A stretch of 64,000 bases of DNA from Sphingosinicella sp041916975 (lineage in GTDB: Bacteria; Pseudomonadota; Alphaproteobacteria; Sphingomonadales; Sphingomonadaceae): contig NZ_JAYRYK010000001.1 in assembly GCF_041916975.1 (NCBI RefSeq), positions 1,674,001 through 1,738,000 of the forward strand, written 5' to 3'. The notes under the pieces are model-generated. The model worked only from the letters and a program-made list of their open reading frames with translations, ran no database searches and was not told the origin of the DNA. Numbering within the stretch: the stretch's first letter is position 1; each line of letters begins with the position of its first letter. The position numbers were made by a program, and so were the translations under genes. Shown piece after piece: positions 7,573-16,558 of the stretch.

Positions 7573-8001
7573 TCAGTCTTTCGCGCGTTCGAACCGAAGC
7601 ACGCCCGCCAGCCGCGCGCTGCCGCCGGTGTCCGCGGGATGGTTCTCTCCGTCGAGCACCGGCACCTCGGCAAAGTCGAACGGACTCACGCCTTCAAGGC
7701 AGGCAGCGTTTACGCCGTATTCGCCAGGGTTCGAGCGCCGCCGATGAAACGTGTAGATCCCGCACACACTGCAGAAATGATGCTCGGCCGTGCCGGTGTT
7801 GAACTGGTATGTGACGAGCACGTCCGCGCCGGAAAGGATACGAAGGCTGCCCGCGTCCGCCGAGATCGCCACGGCGCCGCGCATTCGGCAGTAGGAGCAG
7901 GTGCAGCGCCGCGCGGTTCGGAGACCGTCCGTCAACGTCACATGGAATCGCACGCGCCCGCAGTGGCAGGCGCCGTTCAACTCCGCCACGTCCATGTCCA
8001 T
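7573..8001 (-). CDS. GFA-family zinc protein (glutathione-dependent formaldehyde-activating-like)
   Basis: A 142-residue protein of the GFA/CENP-V fold. Zinc ligands are visible in GACHCGRVRF (CxC), CTCSYCRMRGA (CxCxxC) and HFCSVCGIYTFH (CxxC). The founding member was proposed to form S-hydroxymethylglutathione, but most family members have unknown substrates. AAGGGG seven bases before ATG 8001 supports the start. It sits 68 bp upstream of the YghU gene on the same strand, so the two glutathione-linked genes may be cotranscribed. Confidence 0.85.
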   Translation of the reverse strand: MDMDVAELNGACHCGRVRFHVTLTDGLRTARRCTCSYCRMRGAVAISADAGSLRILSGADVLVTYQFNTGTAEHHFCSVCGIYTFHRRRSNPGEYGVNAACLEGVSPFDFAEVPVLDGENHPADTGGSARLAGVLRFERAKD

Positions 8002-8087
8002 TTCGCTTCCCCTTCGCCCGGTTCATCTCTCGCCTTGTGGATACAGCGGATGCTAACAGCGACTGTCGGACATTGGGAGAAAACACC

Positions 8088-8783
8088 GTGGCACGTCGGC
8101 ACAGGGAAAATCACCTCGTCGCGCGCATCGGCTGGCTGCGCGCCGCCGTTCTCGGCGCGAACGACGGAATCGTCTCGACGGCAAGTCTCATCGTCGGCGT
8201 CGCCGCAGCGGCGGCAAACACATCGGACGTGATGATCGCCGGCGTTGCAGGTCTCGTCGCCGGCGCGATGTCGATGGCAGCAGGCGAATATGTTTCGGTC
8301 AGTTCGCAGGCCGATACCGAAGCCGCCGATCTCGCACGGGAGCAGAAGGAGCTCGCCACTCAGCCCCGCCTGGAGCACGAGGAGCTTGCCCGCATCTACA
8401 TGGATCGCGGGCTCGAAGCCGGGCTCGCGCATCAGGTCGCCGATCAGTTGATGGCGAAGGATGCGCTCGGCACCCATGCCCGAGACGAACTCGGCATTTC
8501 GGAGGTGACCGCCGCACGCCCTGTGCAGGCCGCGTTCACCTCCGCCATCACCTTCTCGGTCGGCGCCGCATTGCCGCTGATCGCCGTTGTCGCAGCACCG
8601 CAGGCGCTCATCATTCCCGCCGTCTCGGCCGCATCGCTCCTTTGCCTTGCCATTCTCGGCGCTGTAGGCGCGCGGGCAGGCGGTGCGAACGCCTGGAAGG
8701 CGACCGCCCGCGTCACCTTCTGGGGCATCCTCGCGCTTGCCGTCACCGCGGGGATCGGCCGCCTGTTCGGAACCGTGGTCTGA
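8088..8783 (+). CDS. VIT1/CCC1 family iron/manganese transporter-like membrane protein
   Basis: A 231-residue membrane protein with the family signature WLRAAVLGANDGIVSTASLIVGV in the first helix, AGLVAGAMSMAAGEYVSVSSQ in the second, and a cytosolic helical loop rich in Glu and His (LEHEELARIYMDRGLEAG) that binds metal in plant VIT1. Three hydrophobic helices follow. It should export Fe(II) or Mn(II) from the cytosol. GTG 8088 is chosen because GGGAGA at 8075-8080 is well placed and the protein then has the family's usual length. An in-frame GTG at 8037 would add 17 residues without similarity. Confidence 0.88.
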   Translation: MARRHRENHLVARIGWLRAAVLGANDGIVSTASLIVGVAAAAANTSDVMIAGVAGLVAGAMSMAAGEYVSVSSQADTEAADLAREQKELATQPRLEHEELARIYMDRGLEAGLAHQVADQLMAKDALGTHARDELGISEVTAARPVQAAFTSAITFSVGAALPLIAVVAAPQALIIPAVSAASLLCLAILGAVGARAGGANAWKATARVTFWGILALAVTAGIGRLFGTVV

Positions 8784-8802
8784 ACGGGCTGCACCCGCTC
8801 TG

Positions 8803-9354
8803 TCATCCCCGGCCGGGCAGCATCCTCAAGAGCGTGTTGTCGCGCATCACATAGTGGTGAAACAGCCCCGCGGCGGCGTGCAGGCCGATCAGGTAATAGC
8901 CCACCTCTCCGGCCGTCTCGTGGATTTCCTCGACCTGTTCGGCAAGCGCTTCGCTCGGCGCCACGAGCGGCGGCAGTTCGAGCCCGAAGAAGGGGATCGG
9001 CTCGCCCTCGGCGCTCAGGATCAGCCAGCCTGCGATCGGCATCCCGATCATGAAAAGATAAAGCGCGGCGTGCACGGCGTGTGCGGCTGCGGTCTGCCAC
9101 ACTGGCGGACGCGGCGCGATCGGCGGCGTGCCGCCCCCGACGCGCGCGGCGATGCGTACAGCGACGAACACGAGCACCGAAAGTCCCAGCATGAAATGCA
9201 GCGACTTCACGAACTCGCGCGTCTCGCTGCCGCGTTCGAACAGAACGCGCATTTCGATGGTGGCGAACACCGCCGCCAGCAGCAACAGCATCACCCAGTG
9301 CAGCGCGATTGTGGCCTTGCCGTAACGTGCCGTAGTAACCGATCCGTTGGTCAT
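8803..9354 (-). CDS. Cytochrome b561 family membrane protein
   Basis: A 183-residue diheme b-type cytochrome of the bacterial (CybB) type with four membrane helices. Candidate heme ligands are His in KATIALHWVML, KSLHFMLGL, HETAGEVGYYLIGLHAAAG and FHHYV. Such proteins move electrons between ubiquinol and periplasmic acceptors such as superoxide. It converges with the VIT gene. A second, distinct b561 gene lies at 52955-53509. Confidence 0.9.
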   Translation of the reverse strand: MTNGSVTTARYGKATIALHWVMLLLLAAVFATIEMRVLFERGSETREFVKSLHFMLGLSVLVFVAVRIAARVGGGTPPIAPRPPVWQTAAAHAVHAALYLFMIGMPIAGWLILSAEGEPIPFFGLELPPLVAPSEALAEQVEEIHETAGEVGYYLIGLHAAAGLFHHYVMRDNTLLRMLPGRG

Positions 9355-9449
9355 GATCTCACCCGTTCCGTTTGCCCACCGGCCACCGCGCTATCAGAGT
9401 CGCGCTGACGCTTCGCTGACGGGACGGGGGATAAAGAGCGGCCGGACGT

Positions 9450-11294
9450 CTATATGCGAGACGCCGCGATGTGCGCATCGATCAACTGCTCCAGCACTGT
9501 CATCGGTATACCGCCCGCTTTCACCACAGCGTCGTTGAACAGCCGCAGGTCATAGCGGGTTCCAAGCGCTGCCATCGCTTTCTCGCGCAGTCGGTTTATC
9601 TCGTTCTGTCCGGCTTTGTAGCCGCAGGCCTGGCCGGGCCAGGCGCAATAACGATCAACTTCGCTGCTGACTTCCGCGATTGGTGAACCATTTGTGGTGG
9701 CGAACCAGTCTATCGTCTGTTCACGGGTCCAGCGCTTGGCGTGCAATCCGGTATCGACGACAAGGCGGCAGGCACGGAATGAAATGGACTGGAGATAACC
9801 CAGCCGCCCAAGCGGATCGCCTTCATAGACATCGAGTTCGTCGGCAAGTTGCTCGGCGTATAGCGCCCAACCTTCCGAATAGGCATTGAACGCAAGCAAC
9901 GAGCGGATGAGCGGCAGCTTGTAGCTATATTCGCCTTGCCACACGTGTCCCGGAATGCCCTCGTGATAGGTGAGGGTCGGCAAACCGAAACGCGGCGATA
10001 TCGCCGTATCGCGCAGATTGATGAAAAAGATGCCCGGCACGGAGCCATCCATGGTGCCTGCGGTTGCCGAGCCGCCCGGCGCGCCCGCCTCGATTTCCGG
10101 CGGCACCCGCTTGACGACAAGATTGCCCGGAACAAGCGTGGCAAAGGCGCGCGGCATGCGCGCGCGGATGTCGGTGATGCGCCCGTTGATATACTCCAGA
10201 ATCTGCGCGCGGCCGGCATCGGTGTTCGGGAAAAGGTAGCGCGGGTCCTTGCCGAGCGCAGCCATTCGCTCTCCCACAGTGCCGCGCGTAAGCCCCTCGG
10301 CACGCAGCAGCACATCCATCCGCGCGGCCAGCGACTTCACCTGTTCCAGCCCAAGCCCGTGCACCGCGTCGGGAGACAGGCTTGATGTGGTCGCCGCGCG
10401 CAGCGCCCAATCATAATAGGCGTCGCCCTGCGGCAGCTTCCAAACACCCGCGTCGGCGGTGGCGACTGCGCGATGACGCTCCAGTTCGGCGATCTGGCGA
10501 TCGAGCGCGGGGGCAATCTTGTCGGCGGCGATCCGTGCAGCCTGCGCCGCGTGGTCGCCGGCCATGCTTTCGGTGCGCCGCGCAACAGAGGAAACCACGC
10601 CCCATCCGCCGATGGGCTTCGCGCGCGCGGCCTTCATCTGCCGAAGCGTCTTGTCCAGCAGGAAGCCGGGCGCAACAACGCCCATGCCGCGATCGTGCGA
10701 CAGGCGCGCGGTTTCGCCATCCAGCGCCAGCGCATAGGCGTCCATGCGGGCGAGATACGCGTCGGCATCCGCGACCTCTGCGATTGGATGGCTGTTTTCG
10801 AGGAAATCCGGAATCTCGACGAAGGCGCCCATGTTCTGTGCGACGACATACGGAGCGTTGCGATACGACCAGAGCTGGTTGAGCATCGCGGTATCGCCGA
10901 AGCCGAAGCCGAAGCCCTCCACCGCCAGCGCGTGCGCCGCTGTCGCAACCGCAACATGTGTGCGCGTTTCGGGTCCGAGCTGATCGGGGTTGATCGCGCG
11001 GAGCTGCGCAAGCCTTTGCCTTGCCGCTGCGGCAAGCTGCTGGACCCCGCCTGGCGAACGATCCGTCAGACGCGATTTGAGCGCACGACGCGCGCCGGTG
11101 TCCAGCCCGAGCGCGCCGGCATTTTCGGGATGCTCGGCGAGCAGGGCTTCCGCGACACCGCCAAGCATTCGCTCTGCCGCTGCGTCGGCGCTCGTCGTTG
11201 CTTCCGACGCATACAGGACGCCGGGAACGAATGGCAGTGCGGCAAGAGCGCTCCCTGAGAGGAGAAACTGGCGGCGTGCGAGCGGCGTCATCAT
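9450..11294 (-). CDS. Tat-exported DUF885 family protein (putative metallopeptidase)
   Basis: A 614-residue protein. The N-terminus LARRQFLLSGSALAALPFVPG is a twin-arginine-type signal peptide. The body matches DUF885, with SLSPDAVHGLGLEQV, GIFFINLRD, and TYHEGIPGHVWQ, whose HEGIPGH resembles a zinc-binding HExxH-like site, followed by NAYSEGWALYAEQLADEL with the third ligand Glu. It is probably a periplasmic zinc peptidase; the substrate is unknown. Length matches the family. It has its own short intergenic regions on both sides. Confidence 0.88.
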   Translation of the reverse strand: MMTPLARRQFLLSGSALAALPFVPGVLYASEATTSADAAAERMLGGVAEALLAEHPENAGALGLDTGARRALKSRLTDRSPGGVQQLAAAARQRLAQLRAINPDQLGPETRTHVAVATAAHALAVEGFGFGFGDTAMLNQLWSYRNAPYVVAQNMGAFVEIPDFLENSHPIAEVADADAYLARMDAYALALDGETARLSHDRGMGVVAPGFLLDKTLRQMKAARAKPIGGWGVVSSVARRTESMAGDHAAQAARIAADKIAPALDRQIAELERHRAVATADAGVWKLPQGDAYYDWALRAATTSSLSPDAVHGLGLEQVKSLAARMDVLLRAEGLTRGTVGERMAALGKDPRYLFPNTDAGRAQILEYINGRITDIRARMPRAFATLVPGNLVVKRVPPEIEAGAPGGSATAGTMDGSVPGIFFINLRDTAISPRFGLPTLTYHEGIPGHVWQGEYSYKLPLIRSLLAFNAYSEGWALYAEQLADELDVYEGDPLGRLGYLQSISFRACRLVVDTGLHAKRWTREQTIDWFATTNGSPIAEVSSEVDRYCAWPGQACGYKAGQNEINRLREKAMAALGTRYDLRLFNDAVVKAGGIPMTVLEQLIDAHIAASRI

Positions 11295-11393
11295 GCTATC
11301 GGCCCCTCAGCGCGTTGAAGACGTTGCACACGTGACGCGGCACGCACGATTGCTGTGCGGCCACGCCGCTCGATCGCTCCCCAAAAGCGCGCG

Positions 11394-11576
11394 TCAGCTG
11401 TCCGAGTTGTCGACCACGTCGGCGCCAGGGCCGTTCTTCTTCATGGACTCGATGGCGTTCTTCGCGCTTGCCTTGCTCGAATAGCCTTCGGTCGTGAACA
11501 TCTTTTCGGAATTATATTTGAAGGCGACGCGGTATTCGCCCGCCTTGTCCTTGGTGATTTCGAACGTGTAGGCCAT
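11394..11576 (-). CDS. DUF1508 (YegP-like) small protein
   Basis: A 60-residue protein with one DUF1508 repeat: FEITKDKAGEYRVAFKYNSEKMF, then TEGYSSKASAKNAIESMKKN. E. coli YegP has two such repeats. It is a small cytosolic alpha/beta protein of unknown function. A good ribosome-binding sequence (GGGAGAACGGGC) precedes ATG 11576. It lies between the DUF885 gene and ccmB on the same strand. Confidence 0.85.
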   Translation of the reverse strand: MAYTFEITKDKAGEYRVAFKYNSEKMFTTEGYSSKASAKNAIESMKKNGPGADVVDNSDS

Positions 11577-11641
11577 GCCCGTTCTCCCTGACCGTTGAAC
11601 GACGCCAGCCTAACCGGAAGCGCCCGACGCGCAAGGGCGAT

Positions 11642-12247
11642 TCAGCCGTCGCCCTGCCGAAGCGCTGCCGCTGCCGCGAACGGCGCGAACGCGGTGACGA
11701 CGAGGCTCGACGCGGCGAGCAGGCGCAGCTCTCCGGCGCTGCCGAAAATGAGCACGGGGAGCGCGAGCGGCAGCACGATGAGCCCGGCAAGCGCGGGCCC
11801 GCCGCGTGCGCCCGCGACGAGCGCAGCGGCCACCAGCCCGAGCCCGGCGAGCGCGGGCGTACCGAGCGCAAGGCCCGTCACCAGCGCGGGCACATCGGCG
11901 TTCAGCATCGCGCCGCCGATCACCGCCGCGACGAGCAGCGCAGGCGCGAAGCCGAGCCAGTGCGCGGCGAGCCGCGCCGCCATGATCGTCTCGGGCGCGA
12001 TGCCGCGCACGCGCAGCTGATCCATCGTGCCGTCGGCGACGTCCTCGGCGACGAGCGTCCCCACCGGAAGCAGCGACGCGAGCAGTGCCGCCACCCACAG
12101 ACTACCCGCGCCGACGCGCGCGAGCAGCGCGGCGTCCGGCCCGATCGCGAACGCAGTCATGCTCGCGACCATCACGAAGAAGACGAGCGGGATGAGACCG
12201 CCCGCGCCGATGTCCACCCCGCGGGAGACAAGACGCCAGAAGCTCAC
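11642..12247 (-). CDS. ccmB: Heme exporter membrane subunit CcmB
   Basis: A 201-residue membrane protein with six hydrophobic helices, the permease of the CcmAB transporter for System I cytochrome c maturation. Diagnostic segments are GGLIPLVFFVMVASMTAFAIG, LVAEDVADGTMDQL and PALLVAAVIGG. The start is GTG 12247, which overlaps the ccmA stop codon and gives the family's length. No ccmC follows, as is common in sphingomonads where ccm genes are split. Confidence 0.9.
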   Translation of the reverse strand: MSFWRLVSRGVDIGAGGLIPLVFFVMVASMTAFAIGPDAALLARVGAGSLWVAALLASLLPVGTLVAEDVADGTMDQLRVRGIAPETIMAARLAAHWLGFAPALLVAAVIGGAMLNADVPALVTGLALGTPALAGLGLVAAALVAGARGGPALAGLIVLPLALPVLIFGSAGELRLLAASSLVVTAFAPFAAAAALRQGDG

Positions 12248-12801
12248 AGCGCCAGCTCCCGCGCGCCCGGCACATCGGTCTCGCCGTGCGTCACCACGAT
12301 CGCGCCTCCTCCGCCCGCGAGGTGCGCGCCGATTGCTGCCGAGAGCGCCTTGGCATTTGCCGCGTCGAGCCCCGCACCCGGTTCGTCGAGCAGCCACAGC
12401 GCCGCGCCCGAGGCGATCACCCGCGCCAGCGCCGCGCGCCGTTTCTGCCCTGCGGAAAGCATCCGAACCGGCACATCGCCGAGCGTTTCCAGCCCCAGCG
12501 CAAACAGGGCCTGCGAGTCATCCATCCGCGCCCACCAGCCGAGTTCCTGCCCAAGCGTGCGCCCCGGCTTCAATGCGTTTTCATGCCCCAGCCAGGCGAT
12601 TTTCGCCGGGTGTTCGATGCGGCCTGCAGCGGGCGGCAGCAGCCCGGCGAGGCAACGCAGCAGGCTCGATTTGCCGCTGCCGTTCGGCCCCGTCACGCGC
12701 AGCGCCTCTCCTGCCCGGACGGTAAGCGACAGCCCTTCGAACAGCAGCCGCCCGCCGCGCACGCAGGCGAGGTTTTCGGCGCGGATGAGCATGTCCCCCA
12801 T
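12244..12801 (-). CDS. ccmA: Heme exporter ATP-binding subunit CcmA
   Basis: A 185-residue ABC ATPase. Walker A is GPNGSGKSSLLRCLAGL, the signature is LSAGQKRRAALARV, and Walker B is LWLLDEPGAGLD. The H-loop His follows in VVTHGE. The short length and the overlap with ccmB identify it as CcmA, the ATPase that drives release of holo-CcmE in cytochrome c biogenesis. Translation of ccmB is coupled through the four-base overlap. Confidence 0.93.
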   Translation of the reverse strand: MGDMLIRAENLACVRGGRLLFEGLSLTVRAGEALRVTGPNGSGKSSLLRCLAGLLPPAAGRIEHPAKIAWLGHENALKPGRTLGQELGWWARMDDSQALFALGLETLGDVPVRMLSAGQKRRAALARVIASGAALWLLDEPGAGLDAANAKALSAAIGAHLAGGGGAIVVTHGETDVPGARELAL

Positions 12802-12834
12802 GCCTTCCGCCCTAGCGGCTCGCGTCTGCGCGCG

Positions 12835-13314
12835 CTACTTCTTCTTGGGTTTTTCAGGCTTGATGCGAACGGTCGTCGTCTCGCGCAGCGCGGTCTCGAC
12901 ACCCGGCACGGCGAGCGCCTGATAGGCGCATTCGCCCACGGTCCAGCCATAAGGCGTCTGCCGGAGCGCGGTCACCACGCGGGAGCCGGCGGGGGCATCG
13001 ATGCGGCCCCAATCGTCGGTGTTCAGGATTTCGTGGCGCGTGGGCTTGCCCGGTCCGGGCCAGATGTCGATCGACTCCGCGCCCTTGCCTTTCAGGTACT
13101 GGATCACCTCGATGCGCTGGAACAGCGTGCCGTCACCGCGCGGCAGCTCGCGGACGATGCCGTCGATCACCAGCGCCTCGCTCGCCAGCAGGTATTTCGC
13201 GGCTTCGTCCGCATCCCGCTGCACCAGGATCGGGAGCACGCAGCGCGCCGCCGCCGATCCGCTGAACCCGGCCGCCGCCAGAAAGACCGCGGCCGCCACA
13301 CAACGCTTACGCAT
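12835..13314 (-). CDS. Exported hypothetical protein
   Basis: A 159-residue protein with a clear signal peptide (about 1-23: MRKRCVAAAVFLAAAGFSGS then AAA). The mature part has two or three Cys, a central segment IEVIQYLKGKGAESIDIWPG typical of proteins that measure out small exported domains in sphingomonads, and a Lys/Pro-rich C-terminus. I do not recognise a family. GGAGGGG just upstream fixes ATG 13314; a longer frame starts at 13380 but would bury the signal peptide. It is 33 bp upstream of ccmA on the same strand. Confidence 0.7.
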   Translation of the reverse strand: MRKRCVAAAVFLAAAGFSGSAAARCVLPILVQRDADEAAKYLLASEALVIDGIVRELPRGDGTLFQRIEVIQYLKGKGAESIDIWPGPGKPTRHEILNTDDWGRIDAPAGSRVVTALRQTPYGWTVGECAYQALAVPGVETALRETTTVRIKPEKPKKK

Positions 13315-13383
13315 TACGACCCCTCCATTTTCCCTTTTTCGGGAGTGTATCACAGGGGAGAGGTCGTTGCGATTCCGCATCGA

Positions 13384-13914
13384 TTATTTGCGGCGCCGGC
13401 GGCCAAGCGCGAGTCCGGCAAGGCCAAGACCAAACAGCGCGAGCGCCGCCGGTTCCGGCACGTCCGCAGTCGGGGTTTCGATTGTGGGCAGGGCTGTCGC
13501 GATCTCGGGAAGCGCCGCCGCCCACACGCGCACGGCGTTCCACGTCTCGGCAACACCCGAGAAGCGGTCCTCGACGCCGGTGTAATAGGCGTTCAGCACC
13601 CAGTCCGCGCCACCCGTGCCGAACACGATGACTTCGGTGAGGTATTCGCCGAAGTCGTAGACGAAGCTGTCGATGCCACCGAGTTCGAAGCTTTCCGGGT
13701 TCCACGCGTCGCTGCCGCCGCTCCAGAAGGCCGAGAAGTCGGTGAGTTCGTTCGCGGTGAGCACACCATCAAGGTTCAGGTCCTCACCCGAAAAACTGCC
13801 GCTGACGCTGGCGCCCGCGCCGTAGTCCTGCTCGAAGTTGAAGCTCACCGGCGCGGCGTTCGCACTGCCAGCGATCAGCATGGCGGCGGCGGAAAGGAAG
13901 AAAGCGCGTTTCAT
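13384..13914 (-). CDS. PEP-CTERM sorting domain protein
   Basis: A 176-residue exported protein. Signal peptide about 1-21 (ending GSANA). The body is acidic, aromatic and Ser/Gly-rich with no recognised enzyme motif and a calcium-loop-like stretch DLNLDGVLTANEL. The C-terminus is a canonical PEP-CTERM tag: VPEP, a hydrophobic helix ALALFGLGLAGLALG, then RRRRK. Exosortase (not in this window) should cleave it and attach or release the protein at the outer surface. A sigma-54-like element lies 38 bp upstream of ATG 13914, as it also does at the second PEP-CTERM gene at 35163. Confidence 0.9.
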   Translation of the reverse strand: MKRAFFLSAAAMLIAGSANAAPVSFNFEQDYGAGASVSGSFSGEDLNLDGVLTANELTDFSAFWSGGSDAWNPESFELGGIDSFVYDFGEYLTEVIVFGTGGADWVLNAYYTGVEDRFSGVAETWNAVRVWAAALPEIATALPTIETPTADVPEPAALALFGLGLAGLALGRRRRK

Positions 13915-13951
13915 GGTCGGTACTCCTGTCTCAGATCTCGAAGCTGAAGAC

Positions 13952-13966
13952 TCAAGAACCGTGCCA
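13952..13966 (-). promoter_or_regulatory. Sigma-54-like promoter of the PEP-CTERM gene
   Basis: On the minus strand it reads TGGCACGGTTCTTGA: a perfect -24 TGGCAC and a -12 TTGA where the consensus is TTGC, with the correct GG-N10-Gx spacing. The preceding bases CAAC make a 10-base block (CAACTGGCAC) identical to that of the element at 35086-35101. Transcription would start near 13940. A small palindrome (GCGGAACTCCGC) lies just upstream at 13970-13981. The imperfect -12 lowers confidence. Confidence 0.6.
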
Positions 13967-14094
13967 GTTGCGGAGTTCCGCCATCCTAATGATTAACGCG
14001 TCTTCCCCTTGTAAATCCCGCCGACGCTTTGCCGTTCATGTTCCTGAATAAATTCAAAATACTTATAGTTAACAGTACGCCATCGTAACAATAT

Positions 14095-16170
14095 TCATCG
14101 CTTTCCGAGTGTTTCCGAGAAGAACTCAGCCTGATCGCGCCACAGCTGCTGCCATGCCGAGAAACGGATCAGCCCGTGAGACTCGCCGGGCAGCAGCACG
14201 GTGCGCACATCGACACCCTGCCGCCGCAGCTTCTGCGCGAGGTCCACGGTCTCGCGCACGTCCACATTCATGTCGTTGTCGCCGCTGAACAGCAGCACGG
14301 GCGAGCGCCAGCCCTCCACGACGCCGAGCGGCGAGGCCGCGAGCGCCGTCGCCTTGTCCGCCTCGCCCACGCCGAAGAATTTGCTGGGGTTGAGGTGCCC
14401 CGGCACCGGCGAGGGCCAGCTCCAGTCGAACACGCCGTGGATTGCGGAGCCCGCCGCGAACACGTCCGAGTTCCGCGCCAGCGCCTGCCCGGTCAGCAGC
14501 CCGCCGTAGGAGCCGCCCCAGATGCCGATGCGCTTGGGGTCCACGTCCGCCCGCGCGGCGAGCCAGCGCCCCGCGCCAAGCACGTCATTATATTCTGAAG
14601 CCTTGCGCCACGCCCGCCCCGGCGCCTCGCGGAAGTCCCGCCCATATCCCACGCCCGAGCGGAAGTTGAGCGCGAGCACCACATAGCCCATCTCCGCCAG
14701 CCGCCGGTTCATTGCATAGTCGTTCGCGTAGTAACCACTGAAGTGGAAGCCCGCGAACATCTGCCGCGTCGGCCCGCCGTGCACGTAGACGAGCGCCGGA
14801 TGCGGCCCCTTGCCCTTGGGGAGGAACAGCTGCCCCGGCACGCTCTCCCCGTCCGACGCCGTGAGGCGTACCTGCTGCGGCGCCGGCGCGGCAAAGCTGT
14901 GGCGGTATCCGTAGTCGGCGGGCGTCTCCGCGTACGCCACCTTTCCGCTCGCGCTATCCACGATCCGCAGCATGGCGGAAGCGTCTGCACCTCCGCCCGT
15001 CACCGCGACATGTCGCCCGTCACCCGCCGCGCTCGCCAGTGCGAGGACGACGTCCTTCGTCTCCACCGCCCGCTCGCGCCCGCTGGAAACCGTGATGAGC
15101 GAGGCCTGCCGCGTATCGAGATCGCGGCAGTTGTGGATCACGAACAGCGTGTCCGGCGCGGCAAGCTCGCTCTCCGCGACCTCGCACTTTTCGCGCGTCA
15201 GCGCACGCACTTTGCCGCCCGCAATGCTTGCCGCATAAAGCCGCGCCCAGCCGTCTTCCTCGGCGCGGAACACGACGGTCTTGCTGTCGGACCAGCGCAG
15301 CAGTCCCTCGTCATCGTCGGAAATGAACGAGCCCCCGCGCGGCCCCGATTGCCACAGCGTCTTCGCTTTCCCGCCGCTCACCGCCACCGTCTCCACGGCG
15401 ACGGATTGGTTTTCGAGATTGTCGTAGGTCACCGTGTGCTCGCGCCCCGGCCAGCGGAGGTACGCGAGGCTCTTCCCGTCCGGCGAAAGCACGGGGTGGC
15501 TGAGCGTGTCCGCCCCCGTCACCAGCCATTCCACCCGGTCGCTGCCGATCGTATGGCGGCCGAGGAACGACCAGCCGCCGCGATCCTGCACGAAGAAGAA
15601 GCTCTTCCCGTCTGCCGCCCACGCGCGCTGCGCGAAGGCCGCGCCGCCGCGCACCAGCATTTCCGGCTTGGCATCGGCGGCGCCAACCGCCATCGCCCAA
15701 AGGTCCGCCCCGCTCCGGTAAACGAGCCGCGATCCGTCCGGCGTGAACTCCGGCGAGGCCCCCTCGCCGATCTTCACCGGAGCCACGCCGCCCGCGCTCG
15801 AAACGAGCCACAGCGTCGCCTTCGGCGGCGTCAGCAGACTGGCCGGATTATACCCGCCCGACGCGAACCCGGTCGTGAAGGCAACCCACGCCCCATCCGG
15901 CGAAATCTGGATGCCGGTGATCGGCGCCCCGTCCACATCGCGCTGCGAAAACAGCGCCGTGCGCTTGAAGCCGGGGCCGCGCGCGGCAAGCAGCTGCGTC
16001 GTGTCGCCCTGCTGCACGGTCCAGGCGAAAGCCCCCGCGCGCGCCGCGCTGATCTCGGTCGCCATCGGAAAGGCGAGGAACGCCGTATCGTCAGCGGCAG
16101 AAGCGGCAGTCGCTGTCGCCAGCGCAGCGCCGGCAAGCATGAAGCGGGAAACGAAGGACGAAACGCGCAT
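14095..16170 (-). CDS. Exported S9 family peptidase (prolyl-oligopeptidase/dipeptidyl-peptidase type)
   Basis: A 691-residue serine peptidase. Signal peptide about 1-25 (ending ASAA). Residues about 40-430 form the beta-propeller with TolB-like repeats (ISPDGAWVAF, LSPDGKSLAYL). Residues about 450-691 are the alpha/beta-hydrolase domain: YVHGGPTRQMF, nucleophile in GIWGGSYGGLLTG, acid in FSGDNDMNVD, and His in LPGESHGLIR. It should release N-terminal dipeptides or cleave after proline in the periplasm. Length is normal for the family. Confidence 0.92.
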   Translation of the reverse strand: MRVSSFVSRFMLAGAALATATAASAADDTAFLAFPMATEISAARAGAFAWTVQQGDTTQLLAARGPGFKRTALFSQRDVDGAPITGIQISPDGAWVAFTTGFASGGYNPASLLTPPKATLWLVSSAGGVAPVKIGEGASPEFTPDGSRLVYRSGADLWAMAVGAADAKPEMLVRGGAAFAQRAWAADGKSFFFVQDRGGWSFLGRHTIGSDRVEWLVTGADTLSHPVLSPDGKSLAYLRWPGREHTVTYDNLENQSVAVETVAVSGGKAKTLWQSGPRGGSFISDDDEGLLRWSDSKTVVFRAEEDGWARLYAASIAGGKVRALTREKCEVAESELAAPDTLFVIHNCRDLDTRQASLITVSSGRERAVETKDVVLALASAAGDGRHVAVTGGGADASAMLRIVDSASGKVAYAETPADYGYRHSFAAPAPQQVRLTASDGESVPGQLFLPKGKGPHPALVYVHGGPTRQMFAGFHFSGYYANDYAMNRRLAEMGYVVLALNFRSGVGYGRDFREAPGRAWRKASEYNDVLGAGRWLAARADVDPKRIGIWGGSYGGLLTGQALARNSDVFAAGSAIHGVFDWSWPSPVPGHLNPSKFFGVGEADKATALAASPLGVVEGWRSPVLLFSGDNDMNVDVRETVDLAQKLRRQGVDVRTVLLPGESHGLIRFSAWQQLWRDQAEFFSETLGKR

Positions 16171-16260
16171 GACCGGGAACCCTCCTGCTGTGCGAAGGGC
16201 GCGCCGTATGGCGCAATTCTCCCTTCGGGCGCTTTATGTCCCGAACTTATCCGAACACGC

Positions 16261-16500
16261 CTATATGGCAAATGCCTTCGGAGAGGATTGTGCGGCCAGT
16301 TCGCGCTCCGCATCGCGGGCGAGTTTGGCGGTTCGCACCTTTTCGCCTTCGAGCAGGTTTTTGCTGTGCTGCTGCGCGAGCTCGATCCAGCGGTCGCGCG
16401 CGAGCACCGCCTGTTGCCGCACGTTGGCAAGCACGGCGTCGGTGATGGCACGCTGGGCACTCGCAATGCGCTCCTGATAGAATTCCGTCCGGTCTTTCAT
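16261..16500 (-). CDS. Small helical hypothetical protein
   Basis: A 79-residue, Ala/Arg/Glu-rich, soluble, all-helical protein (RTEFYQERIASAQRAITDAV, then RDRWIELAQQHSKN). It has no signal peptide or membrane segment. AAAGGG eight bases before ATG 16500 is a good ribosome-binding site. I recall similar short proteins in sphingomonads but cannot name a domain or function. It lies between the S9 peptidase and a smaller reading frame upstream of cspA. Confidence 0.6.
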   Translation of the reverse strand: MKDRTEFYQERIASAQRAITDAVLANVRQQAVLARDRWIELAQQHSKNLLEGEKVRTAKLARDAERELAAQSSPKAFAI

Positions 16501-16558
16501 GCAGGAGCCCTTTCGCGTTGGGGAGGAGATGGCGGGAGAGGAAATGGAAGATCCGCGT

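Noticed and set aside
8037..8087. An earlier GTG start for the VIT-family gene
   Set aside because: The extra 17 residues are not family-like and no ribosome-binding site precedes GTG 8037, while GTG 8088 has GGGAGA at the right distance.
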